Shown: in pieces, positions 27,060 through 34,943 of the stretch
Numbering within the stretch: position 1 is the stretch's first letter
Layout: every line of letters starts with the position of its first letter
Assembly: GCF_026559675.1 (NCBI RefSeq)
Contig: NZ_CP092891.1
Coordinates: 1,302,001 to 1,366,000, forward strand
Source of the DNA: Microbacterium oxydans
GTDB taxonomy: Bacteria > Actinomycetota > Actinomycetes > Actinomycetales > Microbacteriaceae
Length of the DNA: 64,000 bases
Reading direction: 5' to 3'
Notes under the pieces: generated by a model
The model's database searches: none
Told to the model about the DNA's origin: nothing
Seen by the model: the letters and a program-made list of their open reading frames with translations, nothing else
Position numbers and translations under genes: made by a program

Positions 27060-27103
27060 GAAAGGCCCCCTGACCTGGATTTCTCCGAGTCAGAGGGCCT
27101 TTC
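27060..27103. terminator. Terminator between arsC and the initiator tRNA
   Basis: GAAAGGCCCCCTGAC pairs with GTCAGAGGGCCTTTC around a 14-nt loop, with one mismatch. It lies 17 nt beyond the 3' end of the minus-strand tRNA and downstream of arsC, so it can terminate both. Confidence 0.78.
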
Positions 27104-27119
27104 TTGTGTCGCATTCTCG

Positions 27120-27193
27120 TTGCGGGGACAGGATTTGAACCTGCGACCTCCGGGTTATGAGCCCGGCGAGCTACCGAACTGCTCCACCCCGCG
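27120..27193 (-). tRNA. Initiator tRNA-fMet (CAT)
   Basis: Cloverleaf read on the minus strand. Acceptor arm CGCGGGG pairs with CCCCGC and leaves a C1:A72 mismatch, the hallmark of bacterial initiator tRNA. The D arm is GAGC/GCTC and the anticodon loop CTCATAA is closed by three G-C pairs (GGG/CCC), the second initiator hallmark. The T arm is GCAGG/CCTGT. CCA is not encoded. A TAAGTT hexamer (27205-27210) upstream may be its -10. Confidence 0.95.
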
Positions 27194-27204
27194 GCACAAG
27201 AAGT

Positions 27205-27210
27205 AACTTA
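27205..27210 (-). promoter_or_regulatory. Possible -10 box of tRNA-fMet
   Basis: TAAGTT on the minus strand, 11 nt before the first base of the mature tRNA. No clear -35 is visible. Two small hairpins (27216-27236 and 27240-27258) lie between it and the divergent nitrilase-family gene. Confidence 0.4.
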
Positions 27211-27289
27211 TCACGGATTCGGAGGTCGGGCGAATCGAGGGGACGCCCCGTGCGTCCCGGGCGCGTCGCGAATGCGAGAGGATGAAGGC

Positions 27290-28105
27290 ATGTCCGAGAC
27301 CGCAGCCGTCCCCGTCGCCGTGTGCCAGTTCGCGCCCACGGCCTCCCGTGCCGACAACCGCGAGCGGGTCGCGGAGCTGACCGCGGAGGCGGCGTCCCGC
27401 GGCGCGAAGCTGATCGTGTTCCCGGAGTACTCGAGCTACTTCGTCGATCCGATGGACGAGAGCCTGGCCGCGAACGCCGAAGACCTCGACGGCGAGTTCG
27501 TCGCGACGCTCCGGGCCCTCGCCGCCGACTACGCCGTCGTGATCGTCGCGGGGCTCACCGAGCGCGCCTCCGATGGTCACCGTGTGCGGAACACCGTCGT
27601 GGCCGTGCGCGGAGACGGCATCCTCGCGGTGTATCGCAAGCAGCACCTGTACGACGCGTTCGGGCAGACCGAGTCGGACTGGGTCGAGCCGGGCGATGTG
27701 GGGGAGGCGGCGACCTTCGACCTCGGGGGCCTGCGGTTCGGACTCCTGACCTGCTACGACCTGCGCTTCCCGGAGGTCGCGCGTTCCCTGGTCGACGCCG
27801 ACGCCGAGGTGCTGGTCGTGCCGGCCGAGTGGGTCCGTGGTTCCCTCAAGGAGCACCACTGGACGACGCTGCTCGCCGCGCGCGCGATCGAGAACACGGT
27901 GTACATTGTCGCTGCGGATCATCCGACGCCGATCGGTGTCGGGCACTCGCAGATCGTCGACCCCCAGGGAGTGGTCCTGGCCGGGGTCGGGACCGCGCCG
28001 GGGATCGCGGTGGCGGTCGTCGAGCGTTCCGCGATCGACCGGGTGCGCGCGACGAACCCGTCGCTGCGGGTGCGGCGGTACGCGGTCGTCCCGCGAGAGG
28101 CGTAG
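27290..28105 (+). CDS. Carbon-nitrogen hydrolase (nitrilase superfamily)
   Basis: 271 residues with the full Glu-Lys-Cys triad: IVFPEYSS (Glu, near 47), YRKQHLYDAF (Lys, near 115) and LLTCYDLRFPE (Cys, near 150). It belongs to the Nit/omega-amidase-like branch of the superfamily, which cleaves amides such as deaminated glutathione or alpha-ketoglutaramate. The exact substrate is not deducible. ATG 27290 is preceded by GAGGAT-GAAGGC, fitting either a weak leaderless promoter or a close Shine-Dalgarno. It converges with the aminotransferase gene, which might use a related keto-acid amide cycle. Confidence 0.87.
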   Translation: MSETAAVPVAVCQFAPTASRADNRERVAELTAEAASRGAKLIVFPEYSSYFVDPMDESLAANAEDLDGEFVATLRALAADYAVVIVAGLTERASDGHRVRNTVVAVRGDGILAVYRKQHLYDAFGQTESDWVEPGDVGEAATFDLGGLRFGLLTCYDLRFPEVARSLVDADAEVLVVPAEWVRGSLKEHHWTTLLAARAIENTVYIVAADHPTPIGVGHSQIVDPQGVVLAGVGTAPGIAVAVVERSAIDRVRATNPSLRVRRYAVVPREA

Positions 28106-28117
28106 GTCGCCCGAGCG

Positions 28118-29320
28118 TCAGACGGAGGACCGCACGAGACGTGCGGCCGCGTCCTCGAGAACGTCGACCCGCTTGCAGGCCGCGAAACGCACGAGACCCG
28201 CGTAGTCGCCGCGGTGCGCCTCCGAGACGAACGCCGTCAGCGGGATCGCCACGACGCCGGCGCGCTCCGGCAGGGTGCGGCAGAAGGCCGCGGCATCCGC
28301 TCCGCCCAGTGCCGTCGCGTCCGCCACCGTGAAGTAGCCGCCCTGCGGCGCGTGCACGGTGAACCCCGCCGTGCGCAGGCCGGCGCCGAGGATCTCGTGC
28401 TTGTGGGCGAGAGCGGCGGCGGCACCCGCGAAGAAGGAGTCGTCCAGGCGGAGTCCCACGGCGACGGCGGGCTGGAACGGAGACCCGTTCACGTAGGTGA
28501 GGTACTGCTTCACCGTGAGCACGGCGGTGATGAGGGCGGCGGGGCCGTGCACCCACCCGATCTTCCAGCCCGTCGTCGAGAACGTCTTCCCCGCCGACGA
28601 GATGGTCAGCGTCCGCTCGGCAGCTCCGGGGAGCGTCGCGATCGGCGTGTGCGGAGCATGGAAGGACAGGTGCTCGTACACCTCGTCGGTGACGATGATC
28701 GCGTCGTGCTTCCCGGCCAGTCGCACCACCTCGTCGAGCACCTCGAGACCGAAGACCGCGCCCGTCGGGTTGTGCGGATCGTTGACGAGGATGATCCGGG
28801 TGCGGTCCGTGACGGTCTCCGCGAGCCGGTCGAGGTCGGGCTGGAAGTCCGGAGCGCGCAGGGGCACCGTGCGCAACCGGGCGCCGGCGAGGGCCACGGC
28901 TGCGGCGTAGGAGTCGTAGTAGGGCTCGAAGACGACGACCTCGTCGTCCGGGCCGTCGATCAGGGCGAGCAGCGTCGCCGTCAGGGCCTCGGTCGCGCCC
29001 GCCGTCACGATCACCTCGGTGGCCGGGTCGACGGCGAGCCCGTAGAAGCGCTGCTGATGCTCGCTGATCGCCGCCAGCAGATCCGGGATGCCGCGTCCGG
29101 GCGGATACTGGTTCGCGCCGTTCGCGATGGCGGCGCGCGCCGCCTCCAGCACCTCCGCCGGGCCGTCCTCGTCGGGGAAGCCCTGGCCGAGATTGATCGC
29201 ACCGGTTCTGGCCGCTGCGGCCGACATCTCTGCGAAGATGGTGGGCGCGACGGTTCCGTCTGAGGCGAGCAGACCTGCACCTGCTGCCGTGCGCCGCCAG
29301 GCGCCGGGGATGACACTCAT
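28118..29320 (-). CDS. Class I/II PLP-dependent aminotransferase
   Basis: 400-residue fold-type I aminotransferase. It has the Gly-rich GQGFPDEDGP start, TAGATEAL cofactor-phosphate region, NDPHNPTGAVF, TDEVYEHL and the PLP Schiff-base Lys in SSAGKTFSTTGWKIGW. It resembles methionine/kynurenine aminotransferases and actinobacterial N-succinyldiaminopimelate aminotransferase (DapC), which cannot be separated by eye. The frame is open for 250 more codons upstream, but those read antisense through the protease gene. ATG 29320 is preceded by TAGCCT at 7 nt. Confidence 0.87.
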   Translation of the reverse strand: MSVIPGAWRRTAAGAGLLASDGTVAPTIFAEMSAAAARTGAINLGQGFPDEDGPAEVLEAARAAIANGANQYPPGRGIPDLLAAISEHQQRFYGLAVDPATEVIVTAGATEALTATLLALIDGPDDEVVVFEPYYDSYAAAVALAGARLRTVPLRAPDFQPDLDRLAETVTDRTRIILVNDPHNPTGAVFGLEVLDEVVRLAGKHDAIIVTDEVYEHLSFHAPHTPIATLPGAAERTLTISSAGKTFSTTGWKIGWVHGPAALITAVLTVKQYLTYVNGSPFQPAVAVGLRLDDSFFAGAAAALAHKHEILGAGLRTAGFTVHAPQGGYFTVADATALGGADAAAFCRTLPERAGVVAIPLTAFVSEAHRGDYAGLVRFAACKRVDVLEDAAARLVRSSV

Positions 29321-29327
29321 GAAGAAC

Positions 29328-29333
29328 AGGCTA
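29328..29333 (-). promoter_or_regulatory. -10 box, leaderless start of the aminotransferase gene
   Basis: TAGCCT on the minus strand, 7 nt before the ATG at 29320. Confidence 0.55.
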
Positions 29334-29416
29334 AGGCCATAGCTGAAACTCATCTTCGACATAAGGAACGCACAGATACACGCGTCATTCTGAAGTGGTC
29401 GTTGAAGGAGCACACC

Positions 29417-30991
29417 ATGAACGAAGACAACACCCAGGACCAGTCGGCATCCGCGTCGAACGACGCCGTGCCGTCCACCGAGGCTGCAGAGGTCACCGCT
29501 CAGCCGGTGGCCGACGTCGCCGCTGATCAGACCGTCGCTGCGCCCGCCGCGCAGTCCCCGGGGCACGAGGTGCCGTCGACGTTCACGTCTCCGGCCCCCG
29601 CCGCACCCGTGATCGCCCCGGTGCCGCACGGCTTCGCCGCACCCGCGGCGCCGGTGGCACCCGAGACGGCCACCGCGCCGGGAGCCGCCTTCGGCATCCC
29701 CACCGCGACGTCGCACACCCAGAACACCCTGCCGCTCGACGGCGCAGCGCCCGGGGGCCTCCCCGGCGAGGCGACCAAGACCAAAGAGCAGAAGCAGCGC
29801 GGAGGCACCAAGTTCGCCGCGATCATCGTCGCGGCCGCGCTGGTCGGCGGCTTCGCCGGCTTCGGCGGCGGCGCGCTGCTGAACGGTCTGCAGGACCGCC
29901 CGTCGTCGGGCACGGCCACCGGACCGCAGACCGTCACCGTGAACAACCCGGGCTCGGTCAACGAGACCACGGCCGTCGCCACGGCCGCGCTTCCCTCGGT
30001 GGTCACCATCGAGGTCGCCGGTTCCGACCAGGCGGGCAGCGGGTCCGGCGTCATCATCAGCGACGACGGCTACGTGCTCACCAACACGCACGTGGTGACG
30101 CTAGGCGGCGCCGTCGCAGATCCCACCATCCGCGTGACCACGTCGGACGGACGGATCTACGAGGCCACGGTCGTCGGGACCGACCCGATCTACGACCTCG
30201 CCGTGATCAAGCTGAAGGGTGCGAAGGACCTCACGCCGATGGACTTCGCCGACTCGTCGAAGCTCAACGTCGGCGACACCGCCGTCGCGCTCGGCGCTCC
30301 GCTCGGCCTGGCGAACTCGGTCACGACCGGCATCGTCAGCGCACTGAACCGCAGCATCCAGATCGCGTCGTCCGCCCTCCCGGACTCGTCCTCGCAGGAC
30401 GCACCGGAGCAGCAGACGCCGGACCAGGGTCAGGGCCAGGGACCGTTCCAGTTCGACATCCCGGGCAGCGGCGGTCAGCAGACCACCGACTCCATCTCGA
30501 TCGCCGTCATCCAGACCGACGCCGCGATCAACCACGGCAACTCGGGCGGCGCGCTGGTGAACAGCAAGGGCGAGCTCATCGGCATCAACGTGGCGATCGC
30601 GAGCTCGGGCAGCTCCGAGGAGTCCGGCTCGATCGGCATCGGCTTCGCCATCCCGTCGAACATCGCCAAGCGGGTCTCCGACGAGATCATCGCCGACGGT
30701 GCGGCCACGCACGGTCTGCTGGGCGCCTCGGTGCAGGACGCCTCGAGCATCGAGGGCGCGACCGTCGCCGGCGCGTACATCGCCAAGGCCAACGCCGGCG
30801 GCGCGGCCGCCGGCGGCGGGCTCGAGAAGGGTGACATCGTCACCTCCTTCAACGGCGTGCCGATCACCAGCGCCTCCGACCTCACCGCCCAGGTGCGCGC
30901 CGCGGCTGCGGGCAGCGACGCCAAGGTGACGTATGTCCGCGGAGGCAAGTCGTACGACGTCGAGGTGACGCTCGGCGAACTCGCCGGCTGA
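29417..30991 (+). CDS. HtrA/DegP-like membrane-anchored serine protease with PDZ domain
   Basis: 524-residue S1C protease of the actinobacterial PepD/HtrA type. About 120 N-terminal residues are Ala/Pro-rich, disordered and cytoplasmic, followed by one membrane helix (near 135-160). The trypsin-like domain shows LTNTHVV (His), IYDLAVIKL (Asp) and NHGNSGGALV (Ser). It has a Gln/Gly/Asp-rich insertion of ~45 residues before the Ser motif. The C-terminal PDZ domain contains GGLEKGDIVTSFNG. It acts outside the membrane in envelope protein quality control. ATG 29417 has GAAGGAG upstream. Its terminator hairpin overlaps the next gene's start. Confidence 0.92.
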   Translation: MNEDNTQDQSASASNDAVPSTEAAEVTAQPVADVAADQTVAAPAAQSPGHEVPSTFTSPAPAAPVIAPVPHGFAAPAAPVAPETATAPGAAFGIPTATSHTQNTLPLDGAAPGGLPGEATKTKEQKQRGGTKFAAIIVAAALVGGFAGFGGGALLNGLQDRPSSGTATGPQTVTVNNPGSVNETTAVATAALPSVVTIEVAGSDQAGSGSGVIISDDGYVLTNTHVVTLGGAVADPTIRVTTSDGRIYEATVVGTDPIYDLAVIKLKGAKDLTPMDFADSSKLNVGDTAVALGAPLGLANSVTTGIVSALNRSIQIASSALPDSSSQDAPEQQTPDQGQGQGPFQFDIPGSGGQQTTDSISIAVIQTDAAINHGNSGGALVNSKGELIGINVAIASSGSSEESGSIGIGFAIPSNIAKRVSDEIIADGAATHGLLGASVQDASSIEGATVAGAYIAKANAGGAAAGGGLEKGDIVTSFNGVPITSASDLTAQVRAAAAGSDAKVTYVRGGKSYDVEVTLGELAG

Positions 30992-31005
30992 CCCCCGCCC
31001 TCACA

Positions 31006-31053
31006 GAGAAGGACGCCACCCGCGCGATAGGCTCGCGGGGTGGCGTCCTTCTC
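31006..31053 (+). terminator. Terminator hairpin of the HtrA gene, overlapping the next gene's promoter and start
   Basis: GAGAAGGACGCCACCC (31006-31021) pairs perfectly with 31038-31053 (16 bp), extended inward by 3 bp past a one-base bulge, and is followed by CTTTCGG. The loop contains TAGGCT (31028-31033), and the descending arm contains the GTG (31040) of the TagB-like gene. One sequence therefore serves as 3' hairpin of one gene and as promoter and N-terminal codons of the next. Confidence 0.75.
31028..31033 (+). promoter_or_regulatory. -10 box, leaderless start of the first TagB/F-like gene
   Basis: TAGGCT, 6 nt before the GTG at 31040, in the loop of the 31006-31053 hairpin. A leaderless mRNA would carry only the descending arm and so escape the hairpin. 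Confidence 0.55.
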
Positions 31054-32293
31054 TTTCGGCAACGGCAATGCGGCCAAGCTGCTCAGGATCCCGTTGTATG
31101 CCGTCGGACGCATCGGCACGCTCCTCGTCCCGCGCGGACGTCGCTGGGTCTTCGGGTGCGGTGCGGGCGTCGGCGATGGGGCGCTGGCACTCCAGCGGCA
31201 CTCCGCCGCCCTCGGTCACGACACGCTCTGGCTCACCTCCTCCGACCGCGAGGACCGGGACGCCGCCGCACTCGGCATCAGGTCCGTCCGCAAGAGCAGC
31301 CTGCGAGGCTGGTGGGCGACCGCCCGTGCGGGTGTCCTCGTGGTGACCCACGGCCTCGGCGACGTCAACCGCTACGGCAACGGGGGTGGCTTCCTCGTCC
31401 AGCTCTGGCACGGGATACCGCTCAAGCGCATCGGACTCGACTCCCCGGCCACGACCCAGGTGCCGTCGGTCCCCGGCGCACCGCTGCTGCGACGTCTCGT
31501 GGGGCTCCTGTATCGCGCCGCCGCGCGACGGATCCGCGTGCTCCCGGCCGCATCCGATCGCGCACGCGGCCGCCTGGAGTCCGCCTTCGGCCTCGGTGAC
31601 GGCCGTGTCGTGGTGACGGGGGAGCCCCGGGTCGACGTGCTCTCCGCAGGGTCCCCGGAGCAACGGAGGTCGGCGGCGCGCGCGCTCCTGCGCAGCGTCG
31701 TCGGGGAGATTCCGGACGCCGCCCGCACCATCCTGTACGCACCGACCTGGCGCGACGGCGCTCCGGACCCCGCCGTGCCTTCCGCCGCGGAGTGGATCCG
31801 GATCCTCCGTGTGCTGGAGGACAACGACGCGATCCTGCTGGTGCGCTCGCACCCGCTGGGCGAGGGCGGATATGCACCGCCGCTGCCCAGCCGCCGGGTC
31901 CGCGCGCTGGGCTCCGGCGTGATCTCCGACGTGACCCCCGCGCTGGCCGCTGTCGACGTCCTGGTGACCGATTACTCCTCGCTCGCCTACGACGTCGGCC
32001 TCCTGCGCACCCCGGTGCTGTACCTCGCCCCGGACGCGAGGGAGTATGCCCGCACCCGCGGGTTCTACGGCCGATTCGAGGACGTCGCCGGCACCGATGC
32101 GGCGACGGACTGGTCGGAGCTGCTCGTGCAGCTCGAGCAGCTGCTCTCCGAGAGCAGGGCGTTCGACGCGGCGTCCGAGCGGTCCGCTACGCTCAGCGCG
32201 AGGATGCACGCGCATCGGGACGGGCGCAACACGGAGCGCGTTTACCAGGTGATCCGTGCGCGGGGTGTCCCCGCGCCGAAGGGAGCAGTATGA
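31040..32293 (+). CDS. CDP-glycerol glycerophosphotransferase-family protein (TagB-like), 1
   Basis: 417-residue Glyphos_transf family protein. These enzymes transfer polyol-phosphate from CDP-polyols onto lipid-linked acceptors to prime or extend wall teichoic acid-like polymers on the cytoplasmic face. Key motifs are LWHGIPLKRIG near residue 130, LYAPTWRDG near 235 and VTDYSSLAYDVG near 310. A membrane-associating N-terminal segment (about 10-30) is hydrophobic and basic. Its stop overlaps the ATG of the next gene (ATGA), so two related enzymes are coupled. Confidence 0.85.
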   Translation: MASFSFGNGNAAKLLRIPLYAVGRIGTLLVPRGRRWVFGCGAGVGDGALALQRHSAALGHDTLWLTSSDREDRDAAALGIRSVRKSSLRGWWATARAGVLVVTHGLGDVNRYGNGGGFLVQLWHGIPLKRIGLDSPATTQVPSVPGAPLLRRLVGLLYRAAARRIRVLPAASDRARGRLESAFGLGDGRVVVTGEPRVDVLSAGSPEQRRSAARALLRSVVGEIPDAARTILYAPTWRDGAPDPAVPSAAEWIRILRVLEDNDAILLVRSHPLGEGGYAPPLPSRRVRALGSGVISDVTPALAAVDVLVTDYSSLAYDVGLLRTPVLYLAPDAREYARTRGFYGRFEDVAGTDAATDWSELLVQLEQLLSESRAFDAASERSATLSARMHAHRDGRNTERVYQVIRARGVPAPKGAV

Positions 32294-33726
32294 CAACGGC
32301 CCGCATCGATGACGCAGCAGAGGAGCTGGTCATCGCAGGGACCGGTCAGCGACCGGCGGGGGCCGCGTTGGTCGGCCCGCGAGCTCGGGTCGACGCGCGC
32401 ATCAGCGGTGGCGGCAAGACGTGGAAGGCCGCTTTCCCCCTCCAGGCCTCGCGCTGGGGAGGGCCGTCCCTGCCGCTGCCCGCGGGGGAGTACGAGCTGC
32501 GGATCGCCGACGCCGACCTCGACGAGCTGCGCATCGATCCCGTCGTGCTGACCGGGGTGCGCATCGCGGTCGACGGACGCGACGTCCGCATCGCGGCGCC
32601 GATCGACCCGCTTTACGAGACGGCAGAGGGGCGGACCACGCTCGAGGAGCGTTACGTGGCCCAGACCGGCGGCACCGAGAACGCGGTCTTCTTCGAGAGC
32701 TTCTACGGCCGCAGCGTCGGCTGCAACCCCCGCGCGATCGATCGGGAGCTCGCGGCCCGGGCTCCGCAGGTGCGCCGGTACTGGAGTGTCGTCGATCTTT
32801 CGGTCGAGGTCCCCGAAGGGGCGATCGCCGTCGTCGAAGGCAGCCCGCAGTGGTGGCATGCGCGCGGGGCTGCGCGCCTGCTGGTGGTGAACGACTGGCT
32901 GCGCCGCCGGTTCGCCCGCAAGCCCGGACAGAAGGTGCTGCAGACCTGGCACGGCACCCCGCTCAAGCGGCTCGCGCTGCATCGTCCCGGCTTCGACCCG
33001 CGACGGATGGCCGCGGTCGTGAAGGAGTCGCGGCGCTGGGACGTGCTGCTGGCGCAGAACACGTACTCGGAGCGCATCCTCCGCAAGGCATATGCGTTCT
33101 TCGGACGGCCGATCTGGGTGGACGGCTACCCCCGGAACGATGTCCTCGCCACGGAGGACCCCGCCGCGGTCCGGCAGGCTCTCGGCATCGGTGCGGAGGA
33201 GCGGGTGCTCCTCTACGCCCCGACGTGGCGTGACGACCGGACGGAGATGGTCGACTTCGTCGATCCGGAGCTCCTGGCACGTCAGGCGAACGCCGTGGTG
33301 CTCATGCGCGGGCACTCGCGCACCCTGGAGCAGGGGCGCGACCGTGCCGGGGCGCGGGTCATCGATGTGACCGGCTACCCGGAGACCGCGCGGCTCCTGC
33401 TCGCCGCGGACGCCCTGATCACCGACTACTCCTCGGTCATGTTCGACTTCAGCGTCACGGGCAAGCCGATGTACTTCCTGGTGCCGGACCTGGATCACTA
33501 CCGCGGGCAGCTGCGCGGCTTCTACTTCGACCTCGCCGAGCGCGCCCCGGGCCCGCTGGTGCGCACGCAGGAAGAGCTCGCCGCCGCGCTGGACGATGAG
33601 GGCCACGAGGCCGCCTACGCCGCGAGGTACGCGGCCTGGCGCGCGCAGTTCAACACGCGGGACGACGGTCATGCCGCGGAACGCGTGGTCGACCGCATCC
33701 TCGATCTGGGCTTCGTGACGCCCTGA
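32290..33726 (+). CDS. CDP-glycerol glycerophosphotransferase-family protein (TagF-like), 2
   Basis: 478 residues. The first ~110 residues form a beta-rich domain without a clear match, perhaps an acceptor-binding module. The catalytic GT-B part follows: QTWHGTPLKRLALHRPG near 218, LLYAPTWRDDRTEM, VLMRGHSR and ITDYSSVMFDFSVTGKPMYF near 378. The WHGTPLK His and the DYSS segment are the family's catalytic and nucleotide-binding residues. It probably polymerises a glycerol- or other polyol-phosphate chain. It overlaps the preceding gene by 4 nt and converges on a GT2 gene. Confidence 0.85.
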   Translation: MTTARIDDAAEELVIAGTGQRPAGAALVGPRARVDARISGGGKTWKAAFPLQASRWGGPSLPLPAGEYELRIADADLDELRIDPVVLTGVRIAVDGRDVRIAAPIDPLYETAEGRTTLEERYVAQTGGTENAVFFESFYGRSVGCNPRAIDRELAARAPQVRRYWSVVDLSVEVPEGAIAVVEGSPQWWHARGAARLLVVNDWLRRRFARKPGQKVLQTWHGTPLKRLALHRPGFDPRRMAAVVKESRRWDVLLAQNTYSERILRKAYAFFGRPIWVDGYPRNDVLATEDPAAVRQALGIGAEERVLLYAPTWRDDRTEMVDFVDPELLARQANAVVLMRGHSRTLEQGRDRAGARVIDVTGYPETARLLLAADALITDYSSVMFDFSVTGKPMYFLVPDLDHYRGQLRGFYFDLAERAPGPLVRTQEELAAALDDEGHEAAYAARYAAWRAQFNTRDDGHAAERVVDRILDLGFVTP

Positions 33727-33744
33727 CCGCCGTTCGCCCCCGCG

Positions 33745-34818
33745 TCAGGGGAGCGGGGTGTTCTGCGTGCCGAGGCGCGAGGCGTCGACGGTGTCCCGTG
33801 CGCCGCGGAGGACGCCGCCGAGGAACCCGAGGCCCCACGCGAGGTGCATGGTCGGGAGGACGAGGAGCGTCCACAGCCGCTGGCGCACGCCTCCGCCGCC
33901 GGGCGCCAGCGCGACGGCGAGCACGAGGAGCAGATACAGGGCGAGCGGCACGTACACGACGAGTCCCGCGATCAGGGAGGCCACCCCGCTGAGCACTCCC
34001 GTCAGCTGCAGCACGCCCACCACGAGCGCGAGCGCGACCACGAGGACGAGTGCGGGCGGTGCGAAGTAGCGGATGCCGTTGCGACGGCCGAACCGCCGCA
34101 CCAGCTCTCCGCGCCACGCTCCGGTCGCCCGGAACTGACGCGCGAGTCGCAGCCAGCTCTCCCGCGGCCAGTACGTGACCGACAGCGAGGGGTCGAACCA
34201 GACGCGGTGGCCGGCCTGGCGGATGCGGAGGTTGAGCTCCCAGTCCTCACCGCGTCGGATGGACTCGTCGAACAGTCCGACCTCGTCGAGCACCTCGCGG
34301 CGCATCACGCCGAGGTAGGCGGACTCGGCCTCGCCCTCCTGGGAGCTGCCGTGGTAGGTGCCTCCGCCGAGTCCGACGGGGGAGTTGTAGAGTCGGGCGA
34401 CCGCCTTCTGGAAAGGCGTCCGTCCTTCCGCATGCATGACGCCGCCCACGTTGGCGGACCCGGTGCGGTCCAGGGTCTGCAGGGCGCGAGCGGCGTAGCC
34501 CGGGGACAGCTCGGAGTGCGCGTCGACGCGGACGATCGTGGCGTAGCGGCTCGCGCGGATCGCGGCGTTCAGGCCGACCGGGATGTGGGCAGCGGGATTC
34601 TCGACCAGGCGGATGCGGTCGTCCTTCGCCGCGATCCGCTGTGCGAGTTCCGTGGTGCCGTCGGTCGAGGGGCCGAGCGCGAGCACGAGCTCGGTGGGCA
34701 CATCGACGTCCTGCGCGAGCACGGACGCGACCGCGTGCTCGAGGTAGGCGCGCTCGTTGAGCACCGGCATCACGAAGGAGACCCCGGTCGGGGGAGTGGC
34801 GGACTCATCGGCTGGCAC
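33745..34818 (-). CDS. GT2 family glycosyltransferase with C-terminal membrane helices (ExoA-like)
   Basis: 357 residues. The N-terminal GT-A domain starts VSFVMPVLNERAYLE, with RVDAHSELSPG (DxH, metal site), GGTYHGS and RRGEDWELNLRIRQAG (ED catalytic region). Three hydrophobic segments at the C-terminus (about 250-340) anchor it. It resembles succinoglycan ExoA-type transferases, which add a sugar to a lipid-linked intermediate. I place the start at GTG 34818; CATGAT lies 6 nt before it. A 52-codon upstream extension is Arg/Pro-rich and would run into the divergent gene. Confidence 0.85.
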   Translation of the reverse strand: MPADESATPPTGVSFVMPVLNERAYLEHAVASVLAQDVDVPTELVLALGPSTDGTTELAQRIAAKDDRIRLVENPAAHIPVGLNAAIRASRYATIVRVDAHSELSPGYAARALQTLDRTGSANVGGVMHAEGRTPFQKAVARLYNSPVGLGGGTYHGSSQEGEAESAYLGVMRREVLDEVGLFDESIRRGEDWELNLRIRQAGHRVWFDPSLSVTYWPRESWLRLARQFRATGAWRGELVRRFGRRNGIRYFAPPALVLVVALALVVGVLQLTGVLSGVASLIAGLVVYVPLALYLLLVLAVALAPGGGGVRQRLWTLLVLPTMHLAWGLGFLGGVLRGARDTVDASRLGTQNTPLP

Positions 34819-34931
34819 ATGTCGATCATGGCACGGTGTCCTCCCGCGTTCCCTGAGGGGAAGCGCCCGCGTGGCCGGGCGTGGCCTGCCCGGTCGCTGT
34901 GCACAGGCCGGGGTATCCGGCGCGGACGAAC

Positions 34932-34937
34932 TATTCT
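34932..34937 (+). promoter_or_regulatory. -10 box, leaderless start of the third TagB/F-like gene
   Basis: TATTCT, the best -10 match in the window, 6 nt before the ATG at 34944 with GGAGGG as spacer. Confidence 0.6.
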
Positions 34938-34943
34938 GGAGGG

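Noticed and set aside
27060..27290. Genomic island attached at the tRNA-fMet gene
   Set aside because: No integrase, no composition change and no visible repeat of the tRNA 3' end within the window.
28118..30091. Long version of the aminotransferase starting at 30091
   Set aside because: The extra ~250 codons read antisense through the HtrA gene and are His/Arg/Gly-rich. The conserved protein starts at 29320 behind a -10 box.
33727..33751. Possible terminator between the convergent TagF-like and GT2 genes
   Set aside because: Only a 4-bp CCCC/GGGG pairing is visible in the 18-nt gap; too weak to call.
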